From: CBDBJK01 sp965206395
Lineage (GTDB): Bacteria > Chloroflexota > Dehalococcoidia > Lucifugimonadales > CATOSD01
NCBI GenBank assembly: GCA_965206395.1
Contig: CBDBJK010000036.1
Coordinates: 124,001-188,000 of the forward strand
Direction of reading: 5' to 3'
Length of the DNA: 64,000 nt
Shown: in pieces, positions 16,642 through 26,283 of the stretch
Position numbering within the stretch: position 1 is the stretch's first letter
Layout: each line of letters begins with the position of its first letter
Notes under the pieces: generated by a model
Told to the model about the DNA's origin: nothing
The model's database searches: none
The model's input: the letters and a program-made list of their open reading frames with translations, nothing else
Position numbers and translations under genes: made by a program

Positions 16642-17772
16642 TTATCCTTCTGCCAGCAGCGCAGCTAAAAGGGCGACACGCTGTGGCAGCGCATCGACGA
16701 ATATGTACTCGTTGTCGGCGTGCGGGCCTTCGCCAACGCCGCCCATGCCGTCCAGTACGGGGACACCGACTGCGGCGGCGAACTGCCCGTCCGAGCCTCC
16801 GCCTACTTGCGTCTCGGTGAGCGCGATTCCAGCGACCTGCGCTATACCCTTCGCCTTCTCGAACAGCTTGGCGGTGGCGTCCGTCCTCTCCATCGGCGGG
16901 CGGTTCAAGCCTCCGCTGACCTCGACCCTTGCCCCAGGCAGCACCGGCGCAAGCCCAAGGATTGCTTCCTCGGCCCGCTTTGCTTCGTCCAGGCTTGTTA
17001 CCCGAAGGTCTACAAGGCCCTCGGCGAACGGGGCCACCTGATTTCGGACGGAGCCGCCGTTTGCCACTCCCACGTTCACCGTCGTGCCCGTTTCGTAGTT
17101 GGTGAGGCTGTGGAGCTTTATGATCTGGTGTGCCATCTCCTCGACTGCGCTTATGCCGTTCTGCGGGTCGTTACCCGCGTGGGCTGCGCGTCCCGTGACC
17201 TTCACGGTGAACATGCCAACGCCCTTTCTCGCCGTCTTCAACGCGCCCTCCTTGCCGAACGACGGCTCAAGGCAGAGGACGTGGGTGCTTTTCTTCGCCT
17301 CGTCCTGAATAAGCTGCTGAGAGGTTGTGCTTCCAAGCTCCTCATCGGAATTGAACAGTATCCGCACGCGCTGCTTTGGCAACCGCTCCAGCTCTCGGAG
17401 GCTTCCCAGGGCGTGCAGAGTAATCGCTATACCCGCCTTCATGTCCAGAACACCGGGGCCATAGGCGATTCCGTCCTGCACACGGAAGGGTCGCTGCTGA
17501 GTAGTGCCTCTGGGCCATACCGTGTCCATGTGGCAGAGGATTAGTACCTGGTCGGGGCCGTCTCCGATGTCGGCCAGCATATGATTGCCGAAATCCGCTT
17601 GAGGCAAAACCTCTATCCGAGCGCCCAAATCTTCTAACCGACTCCCTATGTAGGCACTCAGAGCGTCCACGCCTGCCTTGTCCGAGCTAAACGACTCTAG
17701 CTCGACAATCTGTCGCAGCGTGTCCACAATCTCATCGGTATGACTCTGTGCGTAGGATAGAAATTCCTTCAT
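16642..17772 (-). CDS. M20-family metallopeptidase (glutamate carboxypeptidase-like)
   Basis: The 376-residue product has the dinuclear zinc site of M20 enzymes: LCHMDTVWP, GPGVLDMKAG, the catalytic pair in SDEELGS, LCLEPSFG and the C-terminal EGPHADNEY. The lid/dimerisation domain starts near ARKGVGMFTVKVTGRAAHAGNDPQNGISAVEEM. The overall pattern is closest to carboxypeptidase G2/glutamate carboxypeptidases, which release C-terminal Glu from folate-like or peptide substrates. No signal peptide. It sits 33 bp downstream of trpB on the same strand. Confidence 0.88.
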   Translation of the reverse strand: MKEFLSYAQSHTDEIVDTLRQIVELESFSSDKAGVDALSAYIGSRLEDLGARIEVLPQADFGNHMLADIGDGPDQVLILCHMDTVWPRGTTQQRPFRVQDGIAYGPGVLDMKAGIAITLHALGSLRELERLPKQRVRILFNSDEELGSTTSQQLIQDEAKKSTHVLCLEPSFGKEGALKTARKGVGMFTVKVTGRAAHAGNDPQNGISAVEEMAHQIIKLHSLTNYETGTTVNVGVANGGSVRNQVAPFAEGLVDLRVTSLDEAKRAEEAILGLAPVLPGARVEVSGGLNRPPMERTDATAKLFEKAKGIAQVAGIALTETQVGGGSDGQFAAAVGVPVLDGMGGVGEGPHADNEYIFVDALPQRVALLAALLAEG

Positions 17773-17805
17773 AGCTTTCCCCTCTTATTATTCATGTTTT
17801 GCTGT

Positions 17806-19008
<1,203 letters not shown>

Positions 19009-19076
19009 AATCCATCCTTTGCATGTGCGGTAGCCCCTGCAATCAATCCTCTCCTGTGAGGAACCGACAGAGGTAT

Positions 19077-19200
19077 GTAAATTCTAAAAATGCAACGATG
19101 TATGCCGCTGCACGCTAGACCTCACCCCCGTCCCCCCTCTCCGTGAACGGAGAGGGGGTGCTGTAGACCTACGTCATGTTCTAATTGGCGCGGGGTGAGG
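19077..19200. repeat. Interspersed repeat unit with hairpin, copy 2
   Basis: Contains a conserved lead (GTAAATTCTAAAAATGCAAC, CGATGTAT, CTAGACCTCACCCCC) followed by the CCTCTCCGTGAACGGAGAGG hairpin at about 19134-19157 and GGGGTGAGGTC. The same lead plus hairpin order is found at 28575-28690 and 35590-35711, so the mobile unit is about 110 bp, larger than the hairpin alone. Confidence 0.7.
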
Positions 19201-19264
19201 TCGCCGCGTCGTTTGTAGAACCACGTATTGCCATTTCACATACCTACCCCAGCCAGACCTAGCA

Positions 19265-19975
19265 CTAGATTTTCACGATGCGCTTGACGAAAATTCCAGG
19301 CGTGTGAATGCCTGCCGAGTCCAGCCCTCCGGGTTCCACAATATCGTCAACCTCGACGATGGTAGTTTTCGCCGCCGTCGCCATGACGCCGTTGAAGTTC
19401 TGTGACGTGCCACGATAGACAACGTTCCCCAACGTGTCGGCCTTGTGCGCTCGAAGCAGCGCGAAGTCGGCAACCAGCGCGTGTTCAAGCACGTACTCGC
19501 GGCCATCGAAATCGCGAGTCTCCTTGCCCTCGGCGAGAAGCGTTCCAACGCCGGTGGGAGTATAGAAAGCCGCGATGCCCGCGCCTCCGGCCCTGATGCG
19601 CTCCGCCAGCGTGCCTTGAGGGACAACCTCAAGTTCGACCTTGCCCTCTCCATAGGCTCGCTCGAACGACGTAGGCCGCGACGGGGACGGCGACACCGGA
19701 TACGACGCAATGACTTTCTTTACCTGCTCATTGTCGATCAGAATGCCGATGTCGATTGGACGGCTGCCCGGAATCGTGCCGAAGCCGATGACGCTCGCCA
19801 GCCCCGCGGTATTGCTGATGATACTCAACTCCTTCGCTCCATGGTCTCTGAGGGCGCGAATGAGGTTCTGAGGTGTGCCGCCGGGGCCTGCGAAGCCGTC
19901 AATCATCAGCGTCGCGCCATCAGGAATATCGGCCACGACTTCGTCGAAAGAAGGCACAACCTTGTTAATCGCCAT
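19265..19975 (-). CDS. 3-oxoacid CoA-transferase subunit A
   Basis: Family I CoA-transferase alpha subunit (ScoA/AtoD type). It shows INKVVPSFDEVVADIPDGATLMIDGFAGPGGTPQNLIRALRD, the ELSIISNTAG motif, then GTLAERIRAGGAGIAAFYTPTGVGT and a C-terminal V-E-P-G-x-L-D typical of the subunit. The start at ATG 19975 follows GAGGAG. The beta subunit, normally directly downstream and bearing the catalytic Glu, is absent: the next gene is trpB after a repeat-filled gap. The transferase would need a partner encoded elsewhere. Confidence 0.88.
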   Translation of the reverse strand: MAINKVVPSFDEVVADIPDGATLMIDGFAGPGGTPQNLIRALRDHGAKELSIISNTAGLASVIGFGTIPGSRPIDIGILIDNEQVKKVIASYPVSPSPSRPTSFERAYGEGKVELEVVPQGTLAERIRAGGAGIAAFYTPTGVGTLLAEGKETRDFDGREYVLEHALVADFALLRAHKADTLGNVVYRGTSQNFNGVMATAAKTTIVEVDDIVEPGGLDSAGIHTPGIFVKRIVKI

Positions 19976-20190
19976 AAACACTCCTCAGGGTTTTCTATAT
20001 GGGTTGCCATTCCACACACTTGGGGAATGACGATACTGCGTGAGGGTGGCCTGACCCCGTATTTTCTGCTTATGAAAGCTTAACGCACAGTTTTGGAAAC
20101 CCGACCCATATTATAAGATTCTGCCGCTCAGAAGGAAACCCAGGTGTAATATCCAGGCCAGAAGGCTGCCATTCAGGCGTGAGGTCGCAA

Positions 20191-20219
20191 TTGACACACT
20201 TCAGAGAGGATGATAATGT
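20191..20219 (+). promoter_or_regulatory. Candidate promoter of the esterase gene
   Basis: TTGACA at 20191-20196, a 17-bp spacer, then TAATGT at 20214-20219, 46 bp before the ATG. The -35 is perfect and the -10 weak. Confidence 0.4.
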
Positions 20220-20265
20220 CCGGCTATCTCAATCTGTATTTTGTATTTTGCATATAGAGGGAAAC

Positions 20266-21096
20266 ATGACTAACCCAATTGACGCAGCGTCCCAACCGAG
20301 TTCGGCAACCCCAGATTACGGCGAGACAGCGACGAAACTGACCGAGAAGGTCAAGAAGTCCACTAGGACAGTTCTCGACATCGCGTATGGCGAGCACGAA
20401 CGCCAGAAACTGGACGTTTATCTACCAGACGTGTCAGTTGACTCGATGCCAGTGCTGATATTCATACATGGCGGGTACTGGGCCTTGGGAACGAAAGATA
20501 GAATGGGTTTCATGGCCCCGTCAATTACCCCATTACCCGCGATTTTCATATCGATCGGGTATCGGCTTACTCCAGAGGCCCGGTTCCCACAACCCGTAGA
20601 CGACTGTCGCGCGGCGCTAAAGTGGGTTTACGACAACATAGGGCAACACGGCGGCGACCCGGAGCGCATCTTCATCGGCGGCCATTCCGCTGGCGGACAT
20701 CTCGCCGCCATGGTTACGCTTCAGCGAGACGAGCTTACGAAAGCGGGTCTGCCAGTCGATATTATCAAAGGATGCTTCCCCGTCAGTGGAGTCTACGATG
20801 TCTGGGACTCCCCGCCGGAGCGTCGAGACCCCTTTGTTGGTTCTATCGCGGAAGCGGAAGAGGCAAGTCCGATAAGTCACGTCGATGGCAACGACACGCC
20901 CTTTTTCGTTGTGATAGGCGAGAACGATTTCCCGAACCTGCGAGATCAGTATCCCAAACTGGTTGATGGGCTAAAGGCTCAGCCTGGGCACATCGAAGCA
21001 GCAGAATTGCCTGGTGTGGATCACTTTGAGATTAGCCTGGCTAATGGCGACGTGGAGGGCGTATGGGCAGTTAAAGGTCAGGGAGTGGATGGCTAA
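20266..21096 (+). CDS. Alpha/beta hydrolase (esterase / kynurenine formamidase-like)
   Basis: A 276-residue BD-FAE-type hydrolase. Visible are the oxyanion motif FIHGGYWALG, the nucleophile elbow GGHSAGGHLAA with the catalytic Ser near residue 145, the acid region FFVVIGENDFPN and the His in GVDHFEIS. The HGGYW and GHSAGGH combination is typical of arylformamidase/kynurenine formamidase-like esterases. ATG 20266 has AGAGGGA upstream; the longer open frame from 20179 is not supported. Cytosolic, stand-alone gene. Confidence 0.85.
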   Translation: MTNPIDAASQPSSATPDYGETATKLTEKVKKSTRTVLDIAYGEHERQKLDVYLPDVSVDSMPVLIFIHGGYWALGTKDRMGFMAPSITPLPAIFISIGYRLTPEARFPQPVDDCRAALKWVYDNIGQHGGDPERIFIGGHSAGGHLAAMVTLQRDELTKAGLPVDIIKGCFPVSGVYDVWDSPPERRDPFVGSIAEAEEASPISHVDGNDTPFFVVIGENDFPNLRDQYPKLVDGLKAQPGHIEAAELPGVDHFEISLANGDVEGVWAVKGQGVDG

Positions 21097-21198
21097 CCCT
21101 CCCAGGCCCTCAACGACGTAAATCTGCTGGCTGTGGAACAGATCAAGCGCGGGACGCGGCGCGCCATTGCTTCATTATATGCTAATTGGAGGTCTGTT

Positions 21199-21508
21199 TT
21201 AGCCTGTAGAATACCCTGCAAGGCAGCGGCAACCGTCTGGCGCTTCCCCTGGTGAGTACGTTTCTAACGCCTCTAGCAAATCTTCGCCTATGCCGATAGC
21301 TAAACGCATCAATTGGTCTGAAGAGTAAGACCTGCTTCGGTATCTCAAAGGAGGTGCTAGCTGGTAATCGGCTTCGGCGCGCAGGGTCATAAGGTTCCCT
21401 AGAAGTTGTCCTATTGCACCAGCGTTGGGATTGCCAGGCTGGTTGAGCCTCGCTGGTGGCTGATTCTGCTATCTGAAGACCAAATTCGTAGAAATCCAGC
21501 GGCTTCAT
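21199..21508 (-). pseudogene. HEPN-like protein with internal deletion
   Basis: Starting at ATG 21508 the product begins MKPLDFYEFGLQIAESATSEAQ, an opening I associate with Chloroflexota HEPN proteins. It then shifts out of phase. The neighbouring frame carries the matching C-terminal half: NAGAIGQLLGNLMTLRAEAD, then YQLAPPLRYRS to EALETYSPGEAPDGCRC, ending at 21199. The middle, where the catalytic RxxxxH would lie, is missing. The ATG overlaps the stop of the preceding gene (GTATGA), so it was once translationally coupled to it. The HEPN assignment rests on remembered patterns. Confidence 0.5.
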
Positions 21509-21948
21509 ACGTCAACCGGCGTCAGTTCGAAGTATATCTTCTCGCTGTAATCCTTTTTCTGCTCGTCCGACCAGGACGAGGCTTCCTCTGCTATCTTGGC
21601 AAGTATGGCCTTGCGGACCTGCCTCAGTTTTTCTCTATCGTCCTTCCGCGGAAGGATGGCAGTGATGCTCAACAGCAGTATCGTGCTATCTGGTTCTCCG
21701 GGCTGACTCCACGTCGAGACCAATGCCGATTCTAGTGAGGAACCAAGCTCTTCTCTCGCCACCGAGTGAATTGTTCGCAAAGCATATGTGCGAAACGCGT
21801 TACGGAGCGCCTTCGCTGCCCTGCTGAAAAACAGATGGCCTGATGAATGGCGATAACGACTTATCTGCATAGACCTTGATGGAGACGAGCGCCTACCATC
21901 GATATGTCTGATAATCGTCCCTGGTCTAGTTATGGCCTCTTGCAACAT
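21505..21948 (-). CDS. Hypothetical protein, partner of the HEPN remnant
   Basis: 147 residues, no membrane segment. It has a basic N-terminal half and an acidic, helical C-terminal region (KDDREKLRQVRKAILAKIAEE ... YSEKIYFELTPVDV). Not recognised. The CCTTCCGCGGAAGG palindrome seen elsewhere as an intergenic repeat falls inside this gene and encodes ILPRKDD. Its stop overlaps the start of the HEPN-like remnant, and the next gene upstream ends 20 bp away, so three genes form one small operon. Confidence 0.5.
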   Translation of the reverse strand: MLQEAITRPGTIIRHIDGRRSSPSRSMQISRYRHSSGHLFFSRAAKALRNAFRTYALRTIHSVAREELGSSLESALVSTWSQPGEPDSTILLLSITAILPRKDDREKLRQVRKAILAKIAEEASSWSDEQKKDYSEKIYFELTPVDV

Positions 21949-21968
21949 TAGGTCGAACTCACTTCTAG

Positions 21969-22415
21969 CTAAAACTCTTTTATCGAGCCTATCAAGGTTT
22001 TCCCGAAATCAAAGAGATGTTGCCTGTCCTCATCATCGTAGGCAATCCAATGACGATCCACGACCTCGCTTCCTGCGACATAGACCAAAACGACGAGTTT
22101 AGCTTCCTCTGATTCAGATATGCCCTCAACCTGTCCCCAATGAAACTCAACGCCGCTAATAGCACTAAGACGTTGAACGCTAAGGTTTCCTGGCGGCTCC
22201 TCGTCATCTCCTTCTATGTCTATTAGAAAGTCACTTGTGAGGATAGCGACATTACCATAGCCTGACTCAACGGTGAGATAGAAGCTACGTATGGGCAAAT
22301 CATGAATAACGTTGCTACTCAAATCCCAGTTCTGCTTAAATATGGGAAGCTCGTAATCTTGGAGCGCACTTTGTAATTGCGATTGAAGTTCGCGCCTACG
22401 GTCGTTATTCACCAT
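21969..22415 (-). CDS. Hypothetical protein
   Basis: 148 residues, acidic and cytosolic by composition. It opens MVNNDRRRELQSQLQSALQDYE and has a beta-rich middle (SFYLTVESGYGNVAILTSDFLIDIEGDDEEP). ATG with AAGGACA upstream. No family recognised. First gene of a three-gene operon ending in the HEPN-like remnant, which hints at an accessory or defence-related role, but that is inference only. Confidence 0.5.
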   Translation of the reverse strand: MVNNDRRRELQSQLQSALQDYELPIFKQNWDLSSNVIHDLPIRSFYLTVESGYGNVAILTSDFLIDIEGDDEEPPGNLSVQRLSAISGVEFHWGQVEGISESEEAKLVVLVYVAGSEVVDRHWIAYDDEDRQHLFDFGKTLIGSIKEF

Positions 22416-22581
22416 TAGCTTGTCCTTGCTTTATTGATTGCGAAGACCCTTTAGGTATTTACAGTTTGGTGCCGTAAAGGCGGTCTTGTCAAGAAGGCAC
22501 ACTAGAGATTGCTGTTCCTATAATGTGTTATGCCTTATAATCGCTCTCAACTAACGATGATCAAAAGCAACAGAGGCGCAT

Positions 22582-23127
22582 ATGGACATCGTTCGATATA
22601 TATCGCAGAGCATGAGCCAGGTGCAAATCAGGCTGCTTGCCACATGTGACGGGTTGACTCAGGAGCAGGCGTTGTGGCGTCCTGCGCCCTACGCCAACAA
22701 CATAGGGTTCATCCTTTGGCACGTGGGACGGGTCGAGGACACTCGGATCAGCAGCCTTCGGAGGCCGAATCCCCAGATATGGGAGTCGGAGGGGTGGTAC
22801 GAGAAGTTCGGCCAGTCCGTTGACTCGCCCGATCCAGGCGACAGGATGGGACTTCGAGCGTTGTCCATTCCGACGTTGGACGTGCTGAGAGGATACGTGA
22901 CGGCGACGCATCAGCAGACGCTTGACTTCCTGTCTGCGGTGAAGCCAGGCGACCTGGACGCCATCCCCGATCCGTCACAGCCGGAGCGCACCGCCGCCGA
23001 CGTGTTGCGGCACATGATTACCCATAAGAACAACCATCACGGCCAGATAGACTATATACGAGGCCTGCAAGAGGAGACGTGGGACGTGCCGCCGGGCACG
23101 GGAGCGGTGCTGCCGCCGTCCCGTTAA
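22582..23127 (+). CDS. DinB-superfamily protein
   Basis: 181 residues with the four-helix DinB/YfiT-like fold. The N-terminal helix MDIVRYISQSMSQVQIRLLATCDGLTQEQALWRP is followed by NNIGFILWHVGRVED (first metal His) and, near the end, DVLRHMITHKNNHHGQIDYIRGL carrying the other His ligands. Members bind a divalent metal and include thiol-dependent transferases; the substrate here is unknown. Confidence 0.85.
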   Translation: MDIVRYISQSMSQVQIRLLATCDGLTQEQALWRPAPYANNIGFILWHVGRVEDTRISSLRRPNPQIWESEGWYEKFGQSVDSPDPGDRMGLRALSIPTLDVLRGYVTATHQQTLDFLSAVKPGDLDAIPDPSQPERTAADVLRHMITHKNNHHGQIDYIRGLQEETWDVPPGTGAVLPPSR

Positions 23128-23252
23128 AGGAAGCTAACAACCCCATTGAACCCGTATGCGAATGAACCTATAATGGCATCAAAGCCTTATTACAATATCA
23201 TGAGTATCTGTGTTTCAGTATTCCCCTACTTTTAATGCACAGAGGGTAAAAT

Positions 23253-24026
23253 ATGGTTGACCCAGGCAAAGCAATCACAGTTGGAGCCCAAATCATTACG
23301 ATTGCGCAGAAGCAGGGATGGTTAAAACGCGTCCAGACGACTTTGCGTAAGAAGCACTATGTTCTCGTGCTTGGTGCCTCCGGTACAGGTAAAACCAATT
23401 TCATTAACTCTTTGACAGAATTGGCTCCCGAAGCCATTGATCGAATATCAAGAACTGCCTCTGTGGTGAATCATCATGTTCTCATCGAAGGCATTCCATT
23501 CATTTTTATTGACACGCCAGGACAACAACAACACTCATCACGTCGAAGGGAAGGTGTTCAGGAGGCCTCTAGGAAAAGAGCGGAGGGAATCATTAACGTG
23601 GTGTCTTATGGATACCATGAAGCTACTGCAAGTGTACGCGAAGTGGTTACACCAGAAAAAACCCCTCAATCAGCCTTTCTAGAGGAACGCCGTAATGAGG
23701 AAATAAGAAGCCTTAATGAGTGGGTAAGTGTGATTTCGACTGTTGGAGATGTGTCGTGGCTTATGACAGTTGTATCAAAAGCAGACCTCTGGTGGAACGA
23801 CCAGGAAACCGTCTTGAACCACTACAATTCAGATTCCTATGCAAAGGCGATTGAAGTAACTGGACTTCCCAGTTAGGTGGTAGTTCCATACAGTTCCGTA
23901 TTCCATCAATTCTATGATGAGGTTCCACTTGCAGGGTCTTTTGACGATAAGGAACGCGCTTTGCTCCGAAGAAACTTGTTTGACAGAATTCTTGAAGCAA
24001 TTGGACAGGTCGGAAAATCTCGGTGA
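23253..24026 (+). pseudogene. P-loop GTPase gene with in-frame TAG
   Basis: The first 207 residues carry Walker A GASGTGKTNFIN at about 43-54, the DTPGQQQ switch II region and a VVSKADLWW motif corresponding to the G4 NKxD. A TAG at 23874-23876 interrupts the frame, but it stays open and sensible afterwards (VVVPYSSVFHQFYDEVPLAG ... FDRILEAIGQVGKSR) to TGA 24024, for a total of 257 codons. So either the gene is nonsense-mutated or the base is wrong. Its final stop overlaps the GTG of a membrane protein gene that is itself frameshifted, so both members of the pair are damaged. Confidence 0.75.
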
Positions 24027-24546
24027 GATCAGAAGATAGGCGCTCAGTAGACCTTGACGATGTGCTCGATAGCCTTGAACTCCAAACTTCTAGGCTGCGT
24101 AGGTTGGTTCCTCGAGTGTTAACCTTAACTGTGGCGAATATTCTCGCGTCATTTGTTATCGTATTGCTCATAGCTTTTCAAATTTTCGACGTCAGTTCTT
24201 CTTTAGTTCTTCTTTTTTTTGGCTATTATTAGGAGTTCTATCAACAGCGTTGATAGAACTTTTTAGATATGACCAGATTAGACGAGAAGGGGATGCGATA
24301 TTTGAGGAGATTAGCGATGAACTAGAGTGGCATATGAAATCCAAAAACAACGTTGAATCACCACCATCTTCTTCTGATTCACCTAATCTCAGAACACGCA
24401 CGATCTTGCGCAAGTATGTTTATACAGTCGACCTACCACTTGCGCAAGGGAACCCACGAATTTCCGTAATTTACGCATTTACCAATCTTATCATTTCTCT
24501 AATGTCGATCATAGCCGTCGCAATTTCATCCACAACATTCCGGTAG
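24023..24546 (+). pseudogene. Membrane protein partner of the GTPase, frameshifted at T8
   Basis: GTG 24023 overlaps the GTPase stop (GTGA). The first frame gives an amphipathic region and a membrane segment (VANILASFVIVLLIAFQIF) and then terminates just after a run of eight T at about 24212-24219. One base out of phase the frame continues WLLLGVLSTALIELFRYDQI to a final hydrophobic segment (YAFTNLIISLMSIIAVAISS), ending TAG 24544. The intact product would be about 174 residues with three membrane segments. The homopolymer makes sequencing error or slippage possible. Confidence 0.6.
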
Positions 24547-24589
24547 AGCATACTTCCGTAGCTGATTACAATAGTTCTAACAACGCTTG

Positions 24590-24916
24590 CTACGCTTGCG
24601 AGCGTAGCGGCGGCGCGAAGACGACCAGTATCGTCAGGTCTTCTTCGATGGCGTGAAAGCGATGCTCGACTGCGGCTTCCACGAAGACTATTGAACCCGG
24701 CTGCACGGGCTGGTCTTCTTCTCCAACCTTGATTTGCCCGTGTCCACTCACGATGTAGTAGATTTCGTCTTCGGTGTGCGGCTGCTGGGGGTCGTCTTCT
24801 CCGGCTGCAAGCTGATATATGCCGAGACTTAGCGTCTTGGCGAGGAAAAACTCGTAATAGCGCTCGCCTCGAATCTCCTGCTCGTCAATGAGGTCGAGAA
24901 TCTCAAAGGCATCCAT
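24590..24916 (-). CDS. Cupin-2 domain protein
   Basis: Single-domain cupin of 108 residues. The two conserved motifs are present: PQQPHTEDEIYYIVSGHGQIKVG (motif 1, His/His/Glu-type metal site) and PGSIVFVEAAVEHRFHAIEED (motif 2 His). Such small cupins act as sugar-binding, dioxygenase or regulatory proteins; the specific function is not visible. AGAGGACGCT precedes the ATG. It lies just upstream of the repeat split by the IS3 element. Confidence 0.75.
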   Translation of the reverse strand: MDAFEILDLIDEQEIRGERYYEFFLAKTLSLGIYQLAAGEDDPQQPHTEDEIYYIVSGHGQIKVGEEDQPVQPGSIVFVEAAVEHRFHAIEEDLTILVVFAPPLRSQA

Positions 24917-24933
24917 AGCGTCCTCTCTTAATG

Positions 24934-24960
24934 CTCACCCTCATCCCTCCGCAGAGGCGG
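24934..24960. repeat. Left part of interspersed repeat B, split by the IS3 element
   Basis: TCACCCTCATCCCTCCGCAG and AGGCGG end at 24960. The rest of the repeat resumes at 26284 after the insertion. The uninterrupted equivalent is at 58604-58740 on the opposite strand, where the two parts are joined. Confidence 0.8.
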
Positions 24961-25049
24961 TGAGGTGGTACCCAAAAACTAGACAACTGGCTAAGAGAGA
25001 GTCCAGCTCCTAAAATAACCGGCAACTAACCGACGTGAAGGAGCAGGAC

Positions 25050-25334
25050 ATGAAGCAGACGAGGAATAAGCACAGTCCGGCGTTCAAGGCCAAGGTGGCC
25101 CTGGCCGCCCTTGCGGGGGAAGAGACCATCGCCCAGCTGGCCAGCCGATTTGAGGTCCATCCCAGTCAGATTCACGCCTGGAAAAGGGCCCTGGTGGAAG
25201 GAGCCCCGGAGCTATTTGCCACCAATCAGAAATCCCAGGAGAAAGCCAAGGAAGCTCAGATTAACCACCTCTACCGGCACGTCGGCCAGCTGAAGGTGGA
25301 ACGCGATTTTTTGTCGGAAAGGTCCGGTCTATGA
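25050..25334 (+). CDS. IS3-family transposase OrfA (HTH)
   Basis: About 94 residues. HTH_Tnp_1 domain (NKHSPAFKAKVALAALAGEE, IAQLASRFEVHPSQIHAWKR) followed by a leucine-zipper-like region ending in DFLSERSGL. ATG 25050 follows GAAGGAG. The last codons overlap orfB by ATGA, and a T6 run at 25308-25313 upstream of the overlap could allow a -1 shift to give an OrfAB fusion through FFVGKVRSMSRS. Confidence 0.88.
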   Translation: MKQTRNKHSPAFKAKVALAALAGEETIAQLASRFEVHPSQIHAWKRALVEGAPELFATNQKSQEKAKEAQINHLYRHVGQLKVERDFLSERSGL

Positions 25335-26266
25335 GTCGCAGCATACGGCGAGCCATGATAGACCGAGACCACCCGCAGCTGTCTTTGGTGCGTCAATGTA
25401 TCCTGCTGGACGTCAGCCGGGCCTCGGTGTACTACCGGCCGGTACCGACCAGGGCAGAAGACCTGGAGTTGATGGCCCTGATGGACCGTCAGTATTTGAA
25501 GACCCCCTTCTACGGCTCCAGGAAGATGAAGGCCTGGCTGCTGCAACAGGGCTATCTGGTGAGCCGAAAAAGGGTTCGAAGGCTGATGCGGTTGATGGGT
25601 CTGGAAGCCATCTACCGGCGTCCCAACACCAGCAAACCAGCGCCGGGACACCGGATCTTTCCCTATCTGCTGAAGGGAGTGGAGGTTAATCGGGTCGACC
25701 AGGTCTGGGCCGCGGACATCACCTACATCCCCATGGCGAAGGGCTTCCTGTACCTGGTGGCCATCATGGACTGGCACAGCCGGCACGTGCTGACCTGGAA
25801 GCTCTCCAACACCATGGACACCAGCTTCTGCGTGGCGGCGTTGGAGGAAGCCCTGGGTAAGGGACGACCGGAGATATTCAACACCGACCAGGGGAGTCAG
25901 TTCACCAGTGAGGCCTTTACCCAGACGTTGCAGGAGCAGAGGGTCCAGGTCAGCATGGATGGTAAGGGTAGGTACCTGGACAACATCTTCGTGGAGCGGC
26001 TGTGGCGGAGCATCAAGTACGAGGAGGTGTATCTGAAAGCTTACCAGACCGTCGCCGAGGCCCGAACTGGGATCAATGCCTACCTGGAGTTCTACAACCG
26101 GCAGAGGCCTCACCAGGCTTTGGGCTACCGGACCCCAGCAGAGGTGTACCAACATGGCCAGGAAGAAAGGGGAGCAGCAGCTGAAGAAGCAGGGCTGCCA
26201 TCGGGCTTGGTGAAACCTAGCGCAGGGGTGGGAGACTCTCTTAATTTAGCCCTCGTGCTGTCTTAA
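25331..26266 (+). CDS. IS3-family transposase OrfB (rve integrase core)
   Basis: 311 residues with an HTH_21-like leader (MSRSIRRAMIDRDHPQLSLV) and the DDE integrase core: QVWAADITYIPMAKGFLYLV (first Asp), IFNTDQGSQFTSEAF (second Asp) and DNIFVERLWRSIKYEEVYLK (Glu), ending in the typical YNRQRPHQALGYRTPAEVY. Full length and apparently intact, so this element could still be active if frameshifting works. Confidence 0.92.
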   Translation: MSRSIRRAMIDRDHPQLSLVRQCILLDVSRASVYYRPVPTRAEDLELMALMDRQYLKTPFYGSRKMKAWLLQQGYLVSRKRVRRLMRLMGLEAIYRRPNTSKPAPGHRIFPYLLKGVEVNRVDQVWAADITYIPMAKGFLYLVAIMDWHSRHVLTWKLSNTMDTSFCVAALEEALGKGRPEIFNTDQGSQFTSEAFTQTLQEQRVQVSMDGKGRYLDNIFVERLWRSIKYEEVYLKAYQTVAEARTGINAYLEFYNRQRPHQALGYRTPAEVYQHGQEERGAAAEEAGLPSGLVKPSAGVGDSLNLALVLS

Positions 26267-26283
26267 TAATGGGGTCCACCTTA

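Larger units (their letters stand above)
24961..26283 (+). mobile_element. IS3-family element with CGG target duplication
   Basis: 1323 bp. Terminal inverted repeats are TGAGGTGGTACCC at the left and, read inward from the right, TAAGGTGGACCCC. A 3-bp duplication CGG lies at 24958-24960 and 26284-26286. The boundary is confirmed by the intact related repeat at 58604-58740, where GAGGCGGAGTCCG reads through without the element. It carries the usual orfA and orfB. Confidence 0.9.

Noticed and set aside
21182..21508. 108-codon frame taken as one protein
   Set aside because: After about residue 22 the sequence becomes Arg-rich and unlike protein, while another frame carries the real C-terminus; treated as a pseudogene.
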